Source of the DNA: Prochilodus magdalenae
Taxonomy: Eukaryota > Chordata > Actinopteri > Characiformes > Prochilodontidae
Assembly (NCBI GenBank): GCA_024036415.1
Contig: JAMWET010000906.1
Coordinates: 1 to 64,000 of the forward strand
DNA length: 64,000 nucleotides
Direction: 5' to 3'
Part shown: one piece after another, positions 34,516 to 46,422 of the stretch
How the letters are laid out: the number at the start of each line of letters is the position of its first letter
Position numbering within the stretch: position 1 is the first letter of the stretch
Notes under the pieces: model-generated
The model's database searches: none
What the model was told of the DNA's origin: nothing
Seen by the model: the letters and a program-made list of their open reading frames with translations, nothing else
Made by a program: the position numbers and the translations under genes

Positions 34516-35342
34516 CAGGTTTCTCTGTGTACTGTATTACCCTGTTCTTCAATGGTCAGGACCCCCACAGGACCACCACAGAGCAGGTAGGATGTGGGTG
34601 GTGGATCATTCTCAGCACTGCAGTGACACTGGTGGTGTGTTAGTGTGTGTGTGGTGCTGGTGTGAGTGGATCAGACACAGCAGTGCTGCTGGAGTGTTGA
34701 GACACTGTGTCCACTCACTGTCCACTCTATTAGACACTCCTACCTTGCTGCTCCACCTTGTAGATGGACAGTCAGAGACGATAGCTCATCTGCTGCCGCA
34801 CAGTGCAGTGTTGGTCATCCTCTAGTCCTTCAGCAGTGGGCACAGGACGCTGCCCCACAGGACGCTGCCCACAGGACGCTGCCCCACAGGACGCGCCCCA
34901 CAGGATGCTGCCCCACAGGACGCTGCCCCACAGGACCCTGCCCTACAGGACGCTGCCCACAGGACACTACCCCACAGGAAGTCACCCCACAGGATGCTGC
35001 TCCACAGGACACTGCCCCACAGGACGCTGCCCACAGGACCCTACCCCGCAGGACGCTGCCCCACAGGAAGTCACCCCACAGGATGCTGCTCCACAGGACA
35101 CTGCCCCACAGGACGCTGCCCACAGGACCCTACCCCGCAGGACACTGCCCCACAGGACGCTGCCCACAGGACCCTACCCCGCAGGACGCTCCCCACAGGA
35201 CGCTGCCCACAGGACGCTGCCCCACAGGATGTCACCCCACAGGAAGCCGCCCCACAGGACGCTGGATTGCGTTGGTTGATGGATGATTCCCAGTCCAGCA
35301 GTGACACTGAGGTGTCCAGCAGCACTGCTGTGTCTGATCCTA
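34516..35342. mobile_element. Pal-2 palindromic MITE, copy 4, with large apex minisatellite
   Basis: The left arm runs ggtttctctgtgtactgtat to ggtcatcctctagtccttca. A short right arm is seen (gattcccagtccagcagtga, cagcactgctgtgtctgatc) and then the copy is cut off at 35342. The centre holds about 28 units of a 15-bp repeat, the larger of the two apex expansions. Confidence 0.88.
34845..35262. repeat. 15-bp minisatellite at the Pal-2 apex, about 28 units
   Basis: Units of ccccacaggacgctg with variants (gaagtcac, gaccctac, gatgctgct). A longer block starting gatgctgctccacaggacac recurs about 90 bp apart, so the array also has a higher-order duplication. Frames on both strands are artefacts. 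Confidence 0.95.
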
Positions 35343-35439
35343 AAGTATTTTAAAGAGAGCTTATAAGTGTTCATTAGTTGTTAGTTATGACATCATCTTC
35401 TTCTTGGTCTCCTAACTAGCCCTGCGAGTTCCGGAAGGT

Positions 35440-35745
35440 TCAGTCCATTTACTCACACACTCAGGCCAGATCCCCAAACTGTAATCCACCAACCCACACT
35501 CATTTATTCATCCCTCATTCCTCTCATAGACTCCCATTCATTTCCACCTCCAAACCCATTCAAACCCTGCGCACTCAGGCGTCTGCCCCAAACTCTAATC
35601 CACAGATATACTGACCTGCACTCATCTATGTGCCATTTATTCATCCCTCGTTCCTCCCACTTTAGGAGGAACACTTTAGCAGCCTTAAGCCGAGCAATCA
35701 CTCTGTATTCTCCTCAGGACGCGCGCCCTTCTGGTTTTCTGCATG
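35440..35745. repeat. Dispersed repeat D, copy 2
   Basis: Shares aggccagatccccaaactgt, actcatttattcatccctca, actcccattcatttccacct and the later cactctgtattctcctcagg pattern with 29200-29560. It also has an internal near-duplication of the tcatccctcattcctc part. Confidence 0.55.
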
Positions 35746-36124
35746 CCTCTCTGTGTGTTTGGTCCTTTGCGTACACAGCGCTGCTTTTATTCTGACCCTG
35801 TTCTGCTCCGTTCGGACACGCATTCACATCCTGTCCTCCTTACAGACGGCAGAATGGATTATCCCATGTGGGGATCTCCTTCATGAGTGCAGTGTCTGCT
35901 CAGTTTCATCAATGAAGGATGAGAGAGCAGTCCCAGTTCTTGGTCCCCACATAACACACAGCGCACTAGTTCCCACCGACATCTGGTTGTAGGTTCATGG
36001 TTCCGAAAATAGCCGATTTCAAGACGGTCTCCTGGGAACTACAGCTCGCCTACTCTGTGTCATATTGCTCTCTGAATGAGCAGAATTCCACGGAGGAAAC
36101 AAAACTACAGAAATGCGCTGCACA
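35746..36124. other. Intergenic, no gene seen
   Basis: No recognised feature. The 79-codon plus frame at 35753-35992 has no recognisable motif. Confidence 0.4.
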
Positions 36125-36830
36125 AACAAGAGATCTCAGTAAGGAAACTGAGCTAGTTGATGTATCTGAAAATAATTAAGATTATTAAACCTCATTTATC
36201 ATAAACCACATATTTGTTTAATAATTTGGCTTGTTTCCAGGAATAAGTTCAACTTTCTGCCAATATGCTGAGAATATTTGACTTAAATCATCTAAAAACT
36301 GGCTGCCAATGAGCTAAACAGTCCTACAGTAAGCCTACAACAATCCTAAAATAAAAATGAAAAATTCAGTATACCAGCTAGATAAATATATTACCAAAGA
36401 TCTTATTTTTTGCAGTGAACCAAATAGGGTGGAAATGCTTTAAAAAAGTCTTGGTATGTAAAATGCTTTTAAGTAAAATTATAATTGTAATAAAATAGTA
36501 TGATCTGAAAGTATTACAATTATTTTTTTTAATATGTAATATTTTATATATATTTTTAATAATACATTTACAATTAATAATATATTAAATAATAATATAT
36601 TTAATAATATATTTTACAATTATATTACAATTATCTTTTAATAAAATAATTATTATAAGATTATTGTAAGCAGTATTTTTATGGTTATAAGTGATCTTAG
36701 TAAGCCAAATTGTCTCACTATACTAGCACAAAATTTGTCTTGTTTCAGGAAACATCTGGAAATAAGTTAAACAATCTTAAAAGTATCTTAAAACAACCTT
36801 AGAATGAGGAATAACGCGTATTTCGATAGT
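36125..36830. mobile_element. Palindromic MITE family A, two copies
   Basis: Signatures ctagttgatgtatctgaaaa, atttggcttgtttccagg, tgccaatatgctgagaatat, aaagatcttattttttgcag (right terminus at about 36395-36415). A second, AT-expanded copy then has gtgatcttagtaagccaaat, tgtctcactatactagcaca and caaccttagaatgagg. Confidence 0.7.
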
Positions 36831-37429
36831 GACATGACTGTTATTGGGTTGCTACTGTACTCCAGCCTGCTGGTAGTTAAAGCAAGACGTGTGGATCTGT
36901 AACAGGGGAGCAGTGTAGGGATTACACCGCTTATATTCATAATCCCCTCATTTTACGGATCAGGGGAGAGTTGGCTACGGAGCAGCTTCTTGGCCAGCTG
37001 TGCGTCACTGCTCCGTGTGTTCGTACACAGGAGAGCCATAAAAAGATCAAGGGTTTGGAGTTTGTTGCTGTTTTCTCTCCACATGAGCACCCACGTTCTG
37101 TAGGCCATCACCAGACCGGATAAGCCAGGACACCAATCAGAGGCGTGGATAAAACTTCGGCTGGTACGCTGTTCGAGAGCAACTCCAGAGATTACACTAC
37201 ATCACAGGATTTCGGTTTCCGGCTTCTCTGCTGTTTAAGAGGAACACGCTTCCTGTGAGCACAGCCTCTGATTAATTCCCCGTGCAGTAAATATATACGG
37301 TACTGGAATATAGATTTACTAGATCATCAGAAACTGGGACAGATTTATTAATAACAGCTTCTAAACGTCACTGAATCCTCAAAACCCTACACGCTAAAGC
37401 CCCGCCCTCTAAACGAGCAGCACTCGTCC
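36831..37429. other. Intergenic, no gene seen
   Basis: No supported exon or repeat. Confidence 0.4.
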
Positions 37430-37575
37430 TCCTCACCTCCAAGAGTCCTCCTGCAGTACTCGCACCTGAACTGAGGAGCCCACGGTTAGTCCTGGCCCCG
37501 ACAGACATGCTGAAGTACGCTCTGTAGGCCTCGCCCAGCTCAGCAGACGCTTTCCCGGAGTCCTGTTCCACTCAG
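37430..37575 (-). CDS. Possible exon or gene fragment (unidentified)
   Basis: On the minus strand an acceptor-like gagtggaacag precedes an open stretch DSGKASAELGEAYRAYFSMS, followed by a gtgagg donor-like site after LLE. GC content and codon texture are higher than in the surroundings. I do not recognise the protein, and another frame is also open here, so chance or an old retrocopy is possible. Confidence 0.22.
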
Positions 37576-38225
37576 GTCTGGATAGATCGGTCCACAGACG
37601 GAGCAGGATGGGTCAGCCGGATGCTGCAGCTTCTCAATGCCTCTAAATGACCTGTAGCTCCGTATCCACTATCCCCCCGCTCAGCTGGAGCATCACCTGA
37701 CACACCTGTACTTATACTGATATGTACACTACAGGACAGTCCCAGATCGTTCTAGACAGTTCTCCAAAGTTCTAGAACATTTCAGACAGCTCTCTAAACC
37801 TCTGGAGAGTTCTCCCAGTTCCAGAAGCTCCTTGAAGTCTGCTCAGCACTGAACGTATCTTGAGAAGAGAAAGCTCTTCCTACATCATTGTCCTGACAAC
37901 AAAAGGGAAGCCAAGGGGACCAAGCACCGGTAAGCGCAATGTCCTGGTCCTGCAGGAGACGAGGTTCTAAGATATTTCATTTTCCTTCTCAATGTAGTTC
38001 AGTTGTCACCAAAACTGCTGTGGATATCTGGTCATAACCATTTATGGGTCAACTCAAGCTCTCATCTCATCTTCAGTTCACAAAGTGCTGAGGTCTCCAG
38101 CTTCTTGTTTGAGTTTTCTCATTCCGCCTTAAATGATGCAGCAGTAATCATGATACCTTACACCCCAGAATGTACCTACCGCACCAGATAAGGTGGACCA
38201 GGAACATGAATGTGGTGAATGATAT
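37576..38225. other. Intergenic, no gene recognised
   Basis: No exon I can defend. Short ttctagaac/ttctccaaag repeats near 37750-37820. Confidence 0.4.
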
Positions 38226-38229
38226 TGTG

Positions 38230-38797
38230 TACCGTCTGGTCTGGTGTTGTCTTGTCTTGTGTGGTCTGGTCTGGTCTTGTCTTGTGTGGTCTGGTCTGGT
38301 CTGGTCTTGTCTTGTGTGGTCTGGTCTGGTCTGGTCTTGTCTTGTGTGGTCTGGTCTGGTCTGGTCTTGTCTTGTGTGGTCTGGTCTGGTCTTGTCTTGT
38401 GTGGTCTGGTCTGGTCTGGTCTTGTCTTGTGTGGTCTGGTCTGGTCTGGTCTTGTCTTGTGTGGTCTTGTGTGATCTTGTCTTGTCTTGTCCTGTCTTGT
38501 CTTGTGTTGTCTGGTCTTGTCTTGTGTGGTCTGGTCTGGTCTTGTCTTGTGTGGTCTGGTCTGGTCTGGTCTGGTCTTGTCTTGTGTGGTCTTGTGTGAT
38601 CTTGTCTTGTCTTGTCCTGTCTTGTCTTGTGTTGTCTGGTCTGGTCTGGTCTTGTCTTGTGTGGTCTGGTCTGGTCTGGTCTTGTCTTGTGTGGTCTGGT
38701 CTGGTCTTGTCTTGTGTGGTCTGGTCTGGTCTTGTTTTGTCTTGTCTTGTCTTGTGTGGTCTGGTCTTGTCTTGTCTTGTCTTGTCTTGTCTTGTAA
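38230..38797. repeat. Pentanucleotide array (GGTCT/TGTCT)n
   Basis: 5-bp units tggtc and ttgtc/tgtgt in a repeating higher-order pattern of about 40 bp (tggtctggtctggtcttgtc then ttgtgtgg). With a period of 5 and no stop in any phase, all frames stay open, giving apparent 200-270-codon proteins on both strands that are not real. Confidence 0.97.
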
Positions 38798-39446
38798 GAC
38801 CAGAATGTGACCTTTGCTCGTCTCTCCATCTATATCAGAGTACCCCAAACACTGCCAGTGGATTTGCAAAGATAACCATGCTGGTATAAGGGCTTTATCA
38901 AGGTAAGCTAATGCTACGTCCACTAAATTAGATACTAACATTTTTACCATGACTTGGCTAGCTTAGCCCCAGATAGCGAGAATATATCGGTCTTGAGAGA
39001 AACCAAGACTCGAGGTCCACACCATCTGAGCAAAACACCAGTGGACCACCAACTTTGCCGTTAATGGGCCGACAGTGGTCCGCTATCCTCCTGCTAGATG
39101 CATTATCTGAAAATATGGTCCTACATCTCTGTTGGTATTGGCAGTCCACTGGCGACAGGTGACCTAGTGGGAACACCCTGAAGAAGTGAGCCATGATCCC
39201 ACTGTAGTCGTTCGGCAGTATTCCATTCTAGCTTCAACTCCTCAGCTCAGTTTGCTTCATTTACACAGCTCTGTTTTCACTTCACACGCCTATTTCTCCT
39301 ACAGCAGCTTTGCAGGTAGGGTGGCCACACGGATTGTCCAGTTTTCCAACCCCCAGTCCTCCGTCAGGCGCAGTACTTGGACAGATGCCTACTAGTCCTC
39401 TTTTTAGGGTGAGCTATTTAAAATGGTCACTCGCCAACGATATAAT
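38798..39446. other. Intergenic, no gene recognised
   Basis: No gene or known repeat supported. Confidence 0.4.
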
Positions 39447-39669
39447 TTACATTTACATTTACGATATTTAGCTGACGCTCTTAACCAGAGCGACTTACAA
39501 GGTTAATCATATTACAGGTGGGCCGATGTAGTGTTAGGAGTCTTGCCCACGGACTCTTATTGGTGTAGCACAGCATAATCACTCAGCCTGGGATTCGAAC
39601 CCCAGTCTCCCACGTGTGGTGGTAGCTACTTGGCGGGTAGTGGTGTTATCCGCTGAGCTACACCAACCT
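39447..39669 (-). mobile_element. tRNA-derived SINE with L2/UnaL2-type tail
   Basis: On the minus strand the head reads like a tRNA gene: an A-box region tgtagctcagcggataaca (39644-39662) and a B box ggttcgaatcc (39591-39601), spaced as in an internal RNA polymerase III promoter. A unique middle follows. The tail gtcgctctggttaagagcgt ends in repeats of gtaaat. The tail hairpin gctct-ggtta-agagc (39477-39491) is nearly the same as the LINE tail hairpin at 52334-52348, so this SINE probably borrows that LINE's reverse transcriptase. It is not a functional tRNA gene: the acceptor stem is not intact and the body is long. Confidence 0.85.
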
Positions 39670-40394
39670 CTATATATATATAATCTCTCTCAGGTGTGCC
39701 GTTGGCTCACATCCATGTCAAAAGACATGTCTGGCTTTTCATTGGTTTGACAAGGTCATGTGACATTGCGACTGGCCTACCGGCTAACCGCAGGTCAGCC
39801 CACTAAATGCTAGTCAGTTAGTATGCTCCCGTCTGACTCACGCATGTCATCCATCCCACCCAGTTATGGATGTCCTCCTTTCGGGTTATGAAAGTGGCCA
39901 CCCTACCTGCAGGACAGCCTCTTCTGTTTCCGTTAACCCGGTTCTGTTATTCCATTAACGGGATGTGGATTTGATTAGGAGTGTTATTTGAGCAGTCACT
40001 CAGATTACAGCATGTACCAGCTCATACTAATCCTGCTCCAATAGGCCCTTAGCCTCCTTCCTGAGCCTACTCACCTAGATCGCTGCTGGCACTGTAGGCT
40101 GTTTATCTCCATCAGAAAAAGCCACATGAATTAAATTAATCTTCCACCGCCCGAGATGATCTCGGATATTGATTCTTGGTTAACAGATTTCATTAATATT
40201 GGCACGTTCAAGTGTTCTGCTTCCTAGCGTCCTCATCTTACAACTGGTTCTACATGTACAGAGCCCAACAGCACTCAGCACTTTCCGCTCAGACCTTAAA
40301 GCCTTTCATTTCAAACTCAGATATTTAAAGACATTACAGAATACTCACAGGCCACAGATAATCCCCTGTGACTTAACTGTATTTAGTAGCGTCT
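39670..40394. other. Intergenic, no gene seen
   Basis: No supported gene. The 65-codon frame at 40199-40396 (starting MARSSVLLPSVLILQLVLHV) has a hydrophobic start, but no known family or splice border. Confidence 0.4.
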
Positions 40395-40580
40395 AATCCC
40401 TCCACCAGCACCAGTAACACTGTGACTGGATTGGGCATGGACACTCTTACACCAAAGAACTGGTCAGGTGGTCAAGATTTGGTGGAAGCCTTCCCTTTAT
40501 CCACTGCTGGTAGACCCGTATGACCGTACGCTTCCATACACCTGCAGATTCAGCTACTTCCTTCACACTATGGTCTTTGG
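40395..40580 (+). repeat. Dispersed repeat C, copy 2
   Basis: ccctccaccagcaccagtaa, ggtggtcaagatttggtgga, gccttccctttatccactgc, tggtagacccgtatgaccgt and acgcttccatacacctgcag align by eye with the complement of 22080-22335. Confidence 0.7.
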
Positions 40581-40838
40581 CCACGCCCACATGCAGTCCC
40601 TCCTTTTAGCCAATCATTAACATCTGCTCTGGAGCCATTTTCCACACATGGAACGAGACATTTCCTACACTGTAGCACCTCTTCCCAATCGATGGATCCC
40701 GTCACTCACACCCCTCAGGGGTTTATAGACCCGTCATCCTCACACAGCGCCATCTGCAGGAGCCTGAAGGTACTACTACATTAAGACATCGGATAATAAG
40801 TGACATATGGAAGCCCAGATAATCAAACCAAGCTCTCT

Positions 40839-40950
40839 TATTTTGGACATACTCTAAGAAGAACTGCTTCACTGGCGAAGGCTGTCATGAAGGGACAGGA
40901 TGAATGAAGAGGATGGCCAGCAATGGGATGAATGGATACAAATCCTGTCC
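40839..40950 (+). pseudogene. Non-LTR retrotransposon ORF2 C-terminal fragment
   Basis: YFGHTLRRTASLAKAVMKGQ followed, across two in-frame TGA codons, by GWPAMG and MDT resembles the YFGH..RR..LEK.I..G....R..GRP..RW.D motif found after the reverse transcriptase of RTE/Jockey-like LINEs. It is a different lineage from the L2 pieces. Short, stop-bearing and isolated, so a dead fragment. Confidence 0.5.
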
Positions 40951-41659
40951 CAACCATTCAGAGGAGTAAAGACCCAACAGACGTCCATATGGGGACCTGG
41001 AGTCTTGGCACACTTAATAATACTAGTTATACTAATTACACCATAAACCATGTTCACCATTCCCAATGCCAAGCATCCGTAAGAGGGAGCTAAGCCCTCC
41101 AGCTTGGGGCTGAGGAGCAGTTCCTTGGAACAGCGTTCCCTGGAGAGATGGCGCTCCCTGCACTACCTTGGAATTAGGCTGAAGGGCTGTTTGTTATTCA
41201 GAACTTGACATCCAGCATCAGTACCTGAGCTCACTAATGCCGAGTGCCAATCAAACCCTGACAGCAATGCTCCTACATCTATGTCCTTGAAGAGTAGAGG
41301 CACTTACTGCAGCAAAATGGGGGTGGGGTCAAACTCCCTGTTGGTACCATTGATTTCAGAAGATTTGTCAGATGAGACAACTCCTCAATATTCACAGGCT
41401 GCGTTTAATGAGCCAGGAGACACGACCCAGCTTACAAGAAGAAAGCAACGCCAAGGGCAAAGATATAAATACAGTATCGTGCCCACAGTGTGTACTGTAC
41501 AGCAGTGGCTCTATTGTTCCTTCAGGTTGCGTCTGCTTTTCTCTGGTTTTCACTGTCAGGGCTCAGGGACAATATCACACCGCAAACAATGAGACCTTGG
41601 TAAGTAAAATCTTTGTTGTAATAATTATCATAAGATACCTTAAACTATTTCCAAGCAGT
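40951..41659. other. Intergenic, no gene recognised
   Basis: Frames of 98-103 codons (41281-41668) overlap in two phases, which argues against coding. No repeat recognised. Confidence 0.4.
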
Positions 41660-42920
41660 TTTCTATAAATCAGGTATCCATAATGCATTATAACCACATT
41701 CATAAGGATCTATAAAGCATTTATAATGTTTTATGTATCTAGATATAAGCTTTTTCAATTATACATAATTGTTCATAATCACACACAAATCACATTATAA
41801 GGCTTCATAAAGGCTTCATTAAGGCTGCATAAAGAGATATAATAAGTTAATATGGTAACACACAGGTATTTGTAATGCATTATAAGGACATGCATAAGGA
41901 TTTAAACAGCCTTTATAATGCTTCATAGTACTAGACATAAGCCTTTGTAACTCTGTGTAAATGTACAAATGCAAACTGGTATGACATTGCATTATAAGAC
42001 TTCATAGCACCAAGAGATGTAATATTTTAATATGGTAACACTTTCTAAAGATCTATAAACTCTTTATAATGCTTTAAAATACTAGACATAAACATTTAAA
42101 ACTATGCAGAAACATTCTTAATCATACACATAGACTGGCATAATGCAACAGTATAAGGCTTCATAACACAAAGTGACATAATGCATTATAATGTGTCGAA
42201 TATTTTGTTTTATTAAGATTCATAACTAATGTTGTGTTGATTTAAATAATGCTTTTACATGAGGCCGCTCTCTAATGTTCCTCAGTATCTTCAAAATGAA
42301 AATTATTCTGTAGGTGCACATAACATCTAGTGAACACTTATAAGCCTTCGTAGCAGACTTTAAGCTAAAGTGATGTGTGATTGAGCAGCCCTATGCATGA
42401 ACGTATTATGTAAATAGATGTGTTAAGAAGGTAAAAAACAGAAAAATCTAGAAATACATTTTAATATAGCTCTTTGTGCTGTAACAGTTTATGTTTGTGA
42501 TTATTATAGTAATGTACAGTTACAAAAGCTTATGTCAAGCGTTATAAAACATTATTTATGCTTTGTAGATCTTTGTGAATGCCATTATAATGCGTTACGG
42601 ACAGCTGATTCATTGCTACCATTAATATGCATGTATAGATTTTTCAGTAATAAATCAGGTATCTATAATGCATTATAAGGGCATCCCTAATAGTCTATAC
42701 AGCATTCATAATGTTTTATAATGCTTGACATAAGTCTATGTAACCGGACATAAATGTTCATAATCACACACATAAATGTTTATAAACAGTTAAAGTTATC
42801 ATAACACAAAGTGACATAATGTGTTATAATGTATATATTTGTGTGGTTATTAACATTAAAACCCAAATCATATAGCTTAATAACTAAGTGTTTGTTCATA
42901 TGCTTGATGCTTTATAAGGA
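41660..42920. mobile_element. AT-rich palindromic repeat family B (ataatgcattataag), nested copies
   Basis: Many copies of tccataatgcattataa, cattcataaggatctataaa, gcatttataatgttttat, agacataagcctttgtaa and cataaatgttcataatcaca in direct and inverted order. Two starts read ataaatcaggtatcyataat (near 41668 and 42651). The element appears to be a long fold-back MITE with further copies inside it. No frames of interest. Confidence 0.65.
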
Positions 42921-42924
42921 TCCA

Positions 42925-43139
42925 CAATGAGGCCGCTCTCTAATGTTCCTCAGTATCTTCTTAAACTGAAAATGATCTCGTAAGGGCACATAACATCTAA
43001 TGAACACTTATAAGCATTCTTAATGTACTTTAAGTAAAGTGATGTTGATAAACTCTACGAATTATTGCATTATGTGAATAATTGTATAAAGTTTTGTAAA
43101 GTGTTGTGTGTGACTATGAACATTTATGTACAGTTAGTT
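42925..43139. repeat. Duplicated segment of 42260-42380
   Basis: gaggccgctctctaatgttcctcagtatcttc occurs at about 42262 and again at about 42928, followed in both by similar text (gcacataacatctartgaac, acttataagc). This is a local duplication of about 120 bp or a shared internal part of family B. Confidence 0.6.
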
Positions 43140-43860
43140 ACTAACCTAAAATCACTTGGCTTGCTACAATCACTTAAAACAAGTAAAATTATCTTAATAA
43201 TTATTAATAATCTGAAAATTAGCTTACAAAAATCTTAAAATGAGACTTGTGTATGTCAGCTAGATGTAAGGTTATATTTTACCTAGTTGATAGATCTTAA
43301 AATCCTTATTTTAAGATTGTTTAAAGCTAAATTAAGGATTATTTGACTCTTTCTTTACTTGTGTTAACTGATTTTAGAAAGCAAACTTTTCTCACTACAT
43401 TTCTCACTATATAGATCATTTCACTTATTTTACTTATTATAAGAAACTTGTTTTAAAAAAAAAGCAAATTATCCATCAATATATTGAGAAAATGTGGCTA
43501 CTAAAATCACTTAAACAAAATCACTTTTGGTACAAAAATCTCTAAATGAGGATTTTATATTTCAACTAGATGTAGGATTATATTTTGGTAAGTTAAATGA
43601 TCTTTTACCTAGTTGATAGATCTTAAAATCCTTATGTTAAGATTGTTTAAAGCTAAATTAAGGATTATTTGACTATTTCTTTACTTGTGTTAAGTGATTT
43701 TAGTAAGCCAGATTTTCTCACTATATTAACAGGTAATTTTACTTATTATAAGAAATCGAAAAAATCGAATTATCTGTCAGTATATTGAGAAAATGTGGCT
43801 ACTAAAATCACTTAAAACAAGTAAACACTGCCTGGTACCACTCCTGGAGGGTGGGCAGTG
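43140..43860. mobile_element. Palindromic MITE family A, two copies in direct order
   Basis: Blocks atcttttacctagttgatag with atcttaaaatccttat occur near 43274 and 43606, and aattatc.gtcagtatattgagaaa cores occur twice. The two copies share unusual words (attaaggattatttgactnttt), so one is probably a duplicate of the other, and 45700-46230 has the same subtype. Confidence 0.72.
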
Positions 43861-44105
43861 GAGTGCCAATAAATGTAAAAATGAATGTATAAATCTGTAT
43901 TTATTTATTTTCTTTTATTATTATTATTATTACTAGCATCACATTTTGTAATCTCTTTTTCTTATTTTAAGTAATTTATTTTTATATCTTTAACTGTTTC
44001 ATGATTCTGTATCTGTTGATGTGTGTGACACCTTTACAAGGTATATTATTGATGTTCTATGTCCTGAGATGATGGGTAGGTAAGATACGACTTTAATAAA
44101 TAAAA
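43861..44105. other. AT-rich spacer
   Basis: No gene. A short (ATT)n run at 43916-43933. Confidence 0.4.
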
Positions 44106-44475
44106 GTTTAATAAAAAATAAGGCTTATAAGTGTTTATTACAAGTCATGTGCACATACTGAGGGAAATTAGCAAGTGGCCTCACTGAGGGGCCTTATAAA
44201 GCATTATCACAATAATTATAACATTAGTTATGAAGCCTTATGATACCGGTTTCCCTGATCATGTTAATAACAAGGTAGTATATACATTATAACACATTAT
44301 GTCCCTTTATGAGCTATAAAGCTTTATACTGCCATATTATAACAGTTTATGTTGGTGATTATGAATATTTATGTGCGGTTACAAAGGCTTATAAAGCATT
44401 ATAAGGACTTTATGGATCTTTATGAATGTGCTTATTATGAAGTGTAGATACCTGATTTATAGAAAGTGTTACTGA
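44106..44475. mobile_element. AT-rich palindromic family B, right-hand part
   Basis: ttataaagcattatcacaat, acattataacacattatgtc, ataaagcattataaggactt and the terminus gtagatacctgatttataga mirror the family B start at 41668. Family A material at 43140-43860 appears to have landed inside it. Confidence 0.6.
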
Positions 44476-44705
44476 CACATTTTCTCACAATAGCGGCAGA
44501 TAATTATACTTTTTATTTAAAAAAACAAACAAACAAATAAACAAACAAAAAAACAAGCCCAGTTATGTACCAGTGTATCGATAAACTTTTTACATCATAC
44601 TAAAAAACACTTAAAGCCAGTAAGAACTGCCTGGAAATGAGGTTAAGCAATCTTAAATGAGAATTTGAAGATGTTATGAGTAGATATGAGATTGTTTTAT
44701 TTGTC
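44476..44705. mobile_element. Palindromic MITE family A, partial
   Basis: ttttctcacaatagcggcag, then an aaacaaacaaa-rich interruption, cagttatgtaccagtgtatc and gccagtaagaactgcctgga. Confidence 0.65.
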
Positions 44706-44996
44706 ATGATCTCCAGGGGAGTGACTGTGTTAGTGTTAAACACATGTGATGTGTTAAGATGTGCTGGGCGAGGGTTGAGGAACGCTGATCCAGGTCATTC
44801 CGTCTCCATGTGTCTGAAATGTTTCCACCTCTGTGCTCGACAGTCCAGAGTACACAGACGGGGACAAACACGGATGAGTTAGTAAAGGGAACTACTGCCG
44901 TCTGCACATTTTGCACTTCATACTTTACACTGTCCAGCCCAACACTGCACACAGCTGACCTACCTTTAGTATAAACTCTCATTATCACAAGAACAG

Positions 44997-45573
44997 CTGC
45001 ACCCAGAAGGAGTCAACCCACAGGAGTGAAACTTAGTGTGTAGGTGTGACATGGTGAGACATGCTAATGATTCAGGTTTCAAGCTCAACTGCACATGTGA
45101 CGTAAGCAAGGACGGGTCTTATCTCTGTACCTGACTGACCCAACACCACCATTACAGACCTCCAGCGAGCAGTGGTGTCCTCCATGAGTCATCCTGTTAG
45201 TGCAGCACCATCGGCAGACGGCTGCACCACGCAGGACTACATGCACACAGACCGTTACCACGACCGTCCTTAACACCACGTCACCGTCACCAAAGACTGC
45301 AGTGGTGTCGTACCAGACTGTCATGGAGTGACTCAGAATGGCAGCGGGTCATCTTCAGTGACGAGTCCCGCTTTAGTCTTGGTGGAGACGCCCAACGAAT
45401 CCGTGTGCGGAGGCACCGTGGTCAGCACCGAGATGAATGGTCTGTTGTCCCACGTCCAGAAGGCCTGGTGTCACTCCACCTCCACCCCTGCCGCACCATC
45501 TGCAGGAACTGTGTGAGGATGTTCAAGCTGCATGGGATGGATTATCACAGGACACCATTAGGAACCTCTACAG
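44997..45573 (+). mobile_element. Tc1-like element Tc1-A, copy 5 (3' truncated)
   Basis: Best-preserved left terminus of the family: ctgcacccagaaggagtcaa at 44997. The body includes LTPRHRHQRLQW, IFSDESRFSLGG (about 45345-45385) and the shared deletion. It stops after cctctacag (45573), before the right terminus, where unrelated sequence begins. Confidence 0.85.
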
Positions 45574-45694
45574 TGGTGGTGTTCCAGTTGGATCTTTCTT
45601 CTGGCCCAGATATAACTTTCTGCAGGGAACCAGAAGAACCCCATTAAAGTTCACCCCTTAAATAGAGCCAATAAAAAGAGATTTGGGGGAATAA

Positions 45695-46422
45695 GATGAT
45701 ATAACTACTGTTTACTCAATTCATATACTTAAAATCCTTATTTAAGATTGTTTAAAGTTAAAAGCTTAAGGATTATTTTACCATTTATTAATCAGCCAAT
45801 TGTTCAAACGATACTGGCAGATTGTGGTACTTATTTTAATAACCATACAAGCCAAATTATCTTACTAAAATCACTTGGCTGCTAAAATCACTTAAAACAA
45901 GTAAAAATAATAATAATAATTATTTATAATCTAAAAATAATAGTGTTTTTCTCACTATATTTCTCCCTACATAGATAATTTTACTTATTTTAAGAAACGT
46001 GTTTTAATACAAAGCAAATTCTCTGTTCTAAAATTCTATATTGAGAAAATGTGGCTACTAAAATCACTTAAATTTTGGTACAAAAATCTCAAAATGAGGA
46101 TTTTATATTTCAACTAGATGTACATTTATATTTTGGCAAGTTAAATGATCTATTACCATGTTGATATATCTTAAAATCCTTATGTTAAGATCATTTAAAG
46201 TTAAATTACTTCTTTACTTGTGTTAAGTGATTTTAGTAAGCCAGGTTTTCTCACTGTATTGGCAGTTAATTTTACGAAATGTAAAATTTTAAGAAACGTG
46301 TTTTTAAACAAACCAAATTATCTGACAATATAGTGAGAAAATGTGCTTTAAAATCACTTAACACTAAACATGGAAATATAAGATCTACAAACTAGGATCT
46401 CATTTCCCCAGTGAACCAGAGA
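45695..46422. mobile_element. Palindromic MITE family A, two broken copies
   Basis: ttcatatacttaaaatcctt, aaatcacttaaaacaagtaa, tgttgatatatcttaaaatc, tttctcactgtattggcagt, attatctgacaatatagtga and a terminus-like ggatctcatttccccagtga at about 46393-46413. Confidence 0.72.

Noticed and set aside
38129..38950. Two long antiparallel frames (DQTRPHKTR and LVWSCLV types)
   Set aside because: Artefacts of the pentanucleotide array, which has no stop in any phase.
39591..39662. Possible functional tRNA gene on the minus strand
   Set aside because: A and B boxes are present but the acceptor stem is not intact and the body continues into a LINE-like tail; it is a SINE head.
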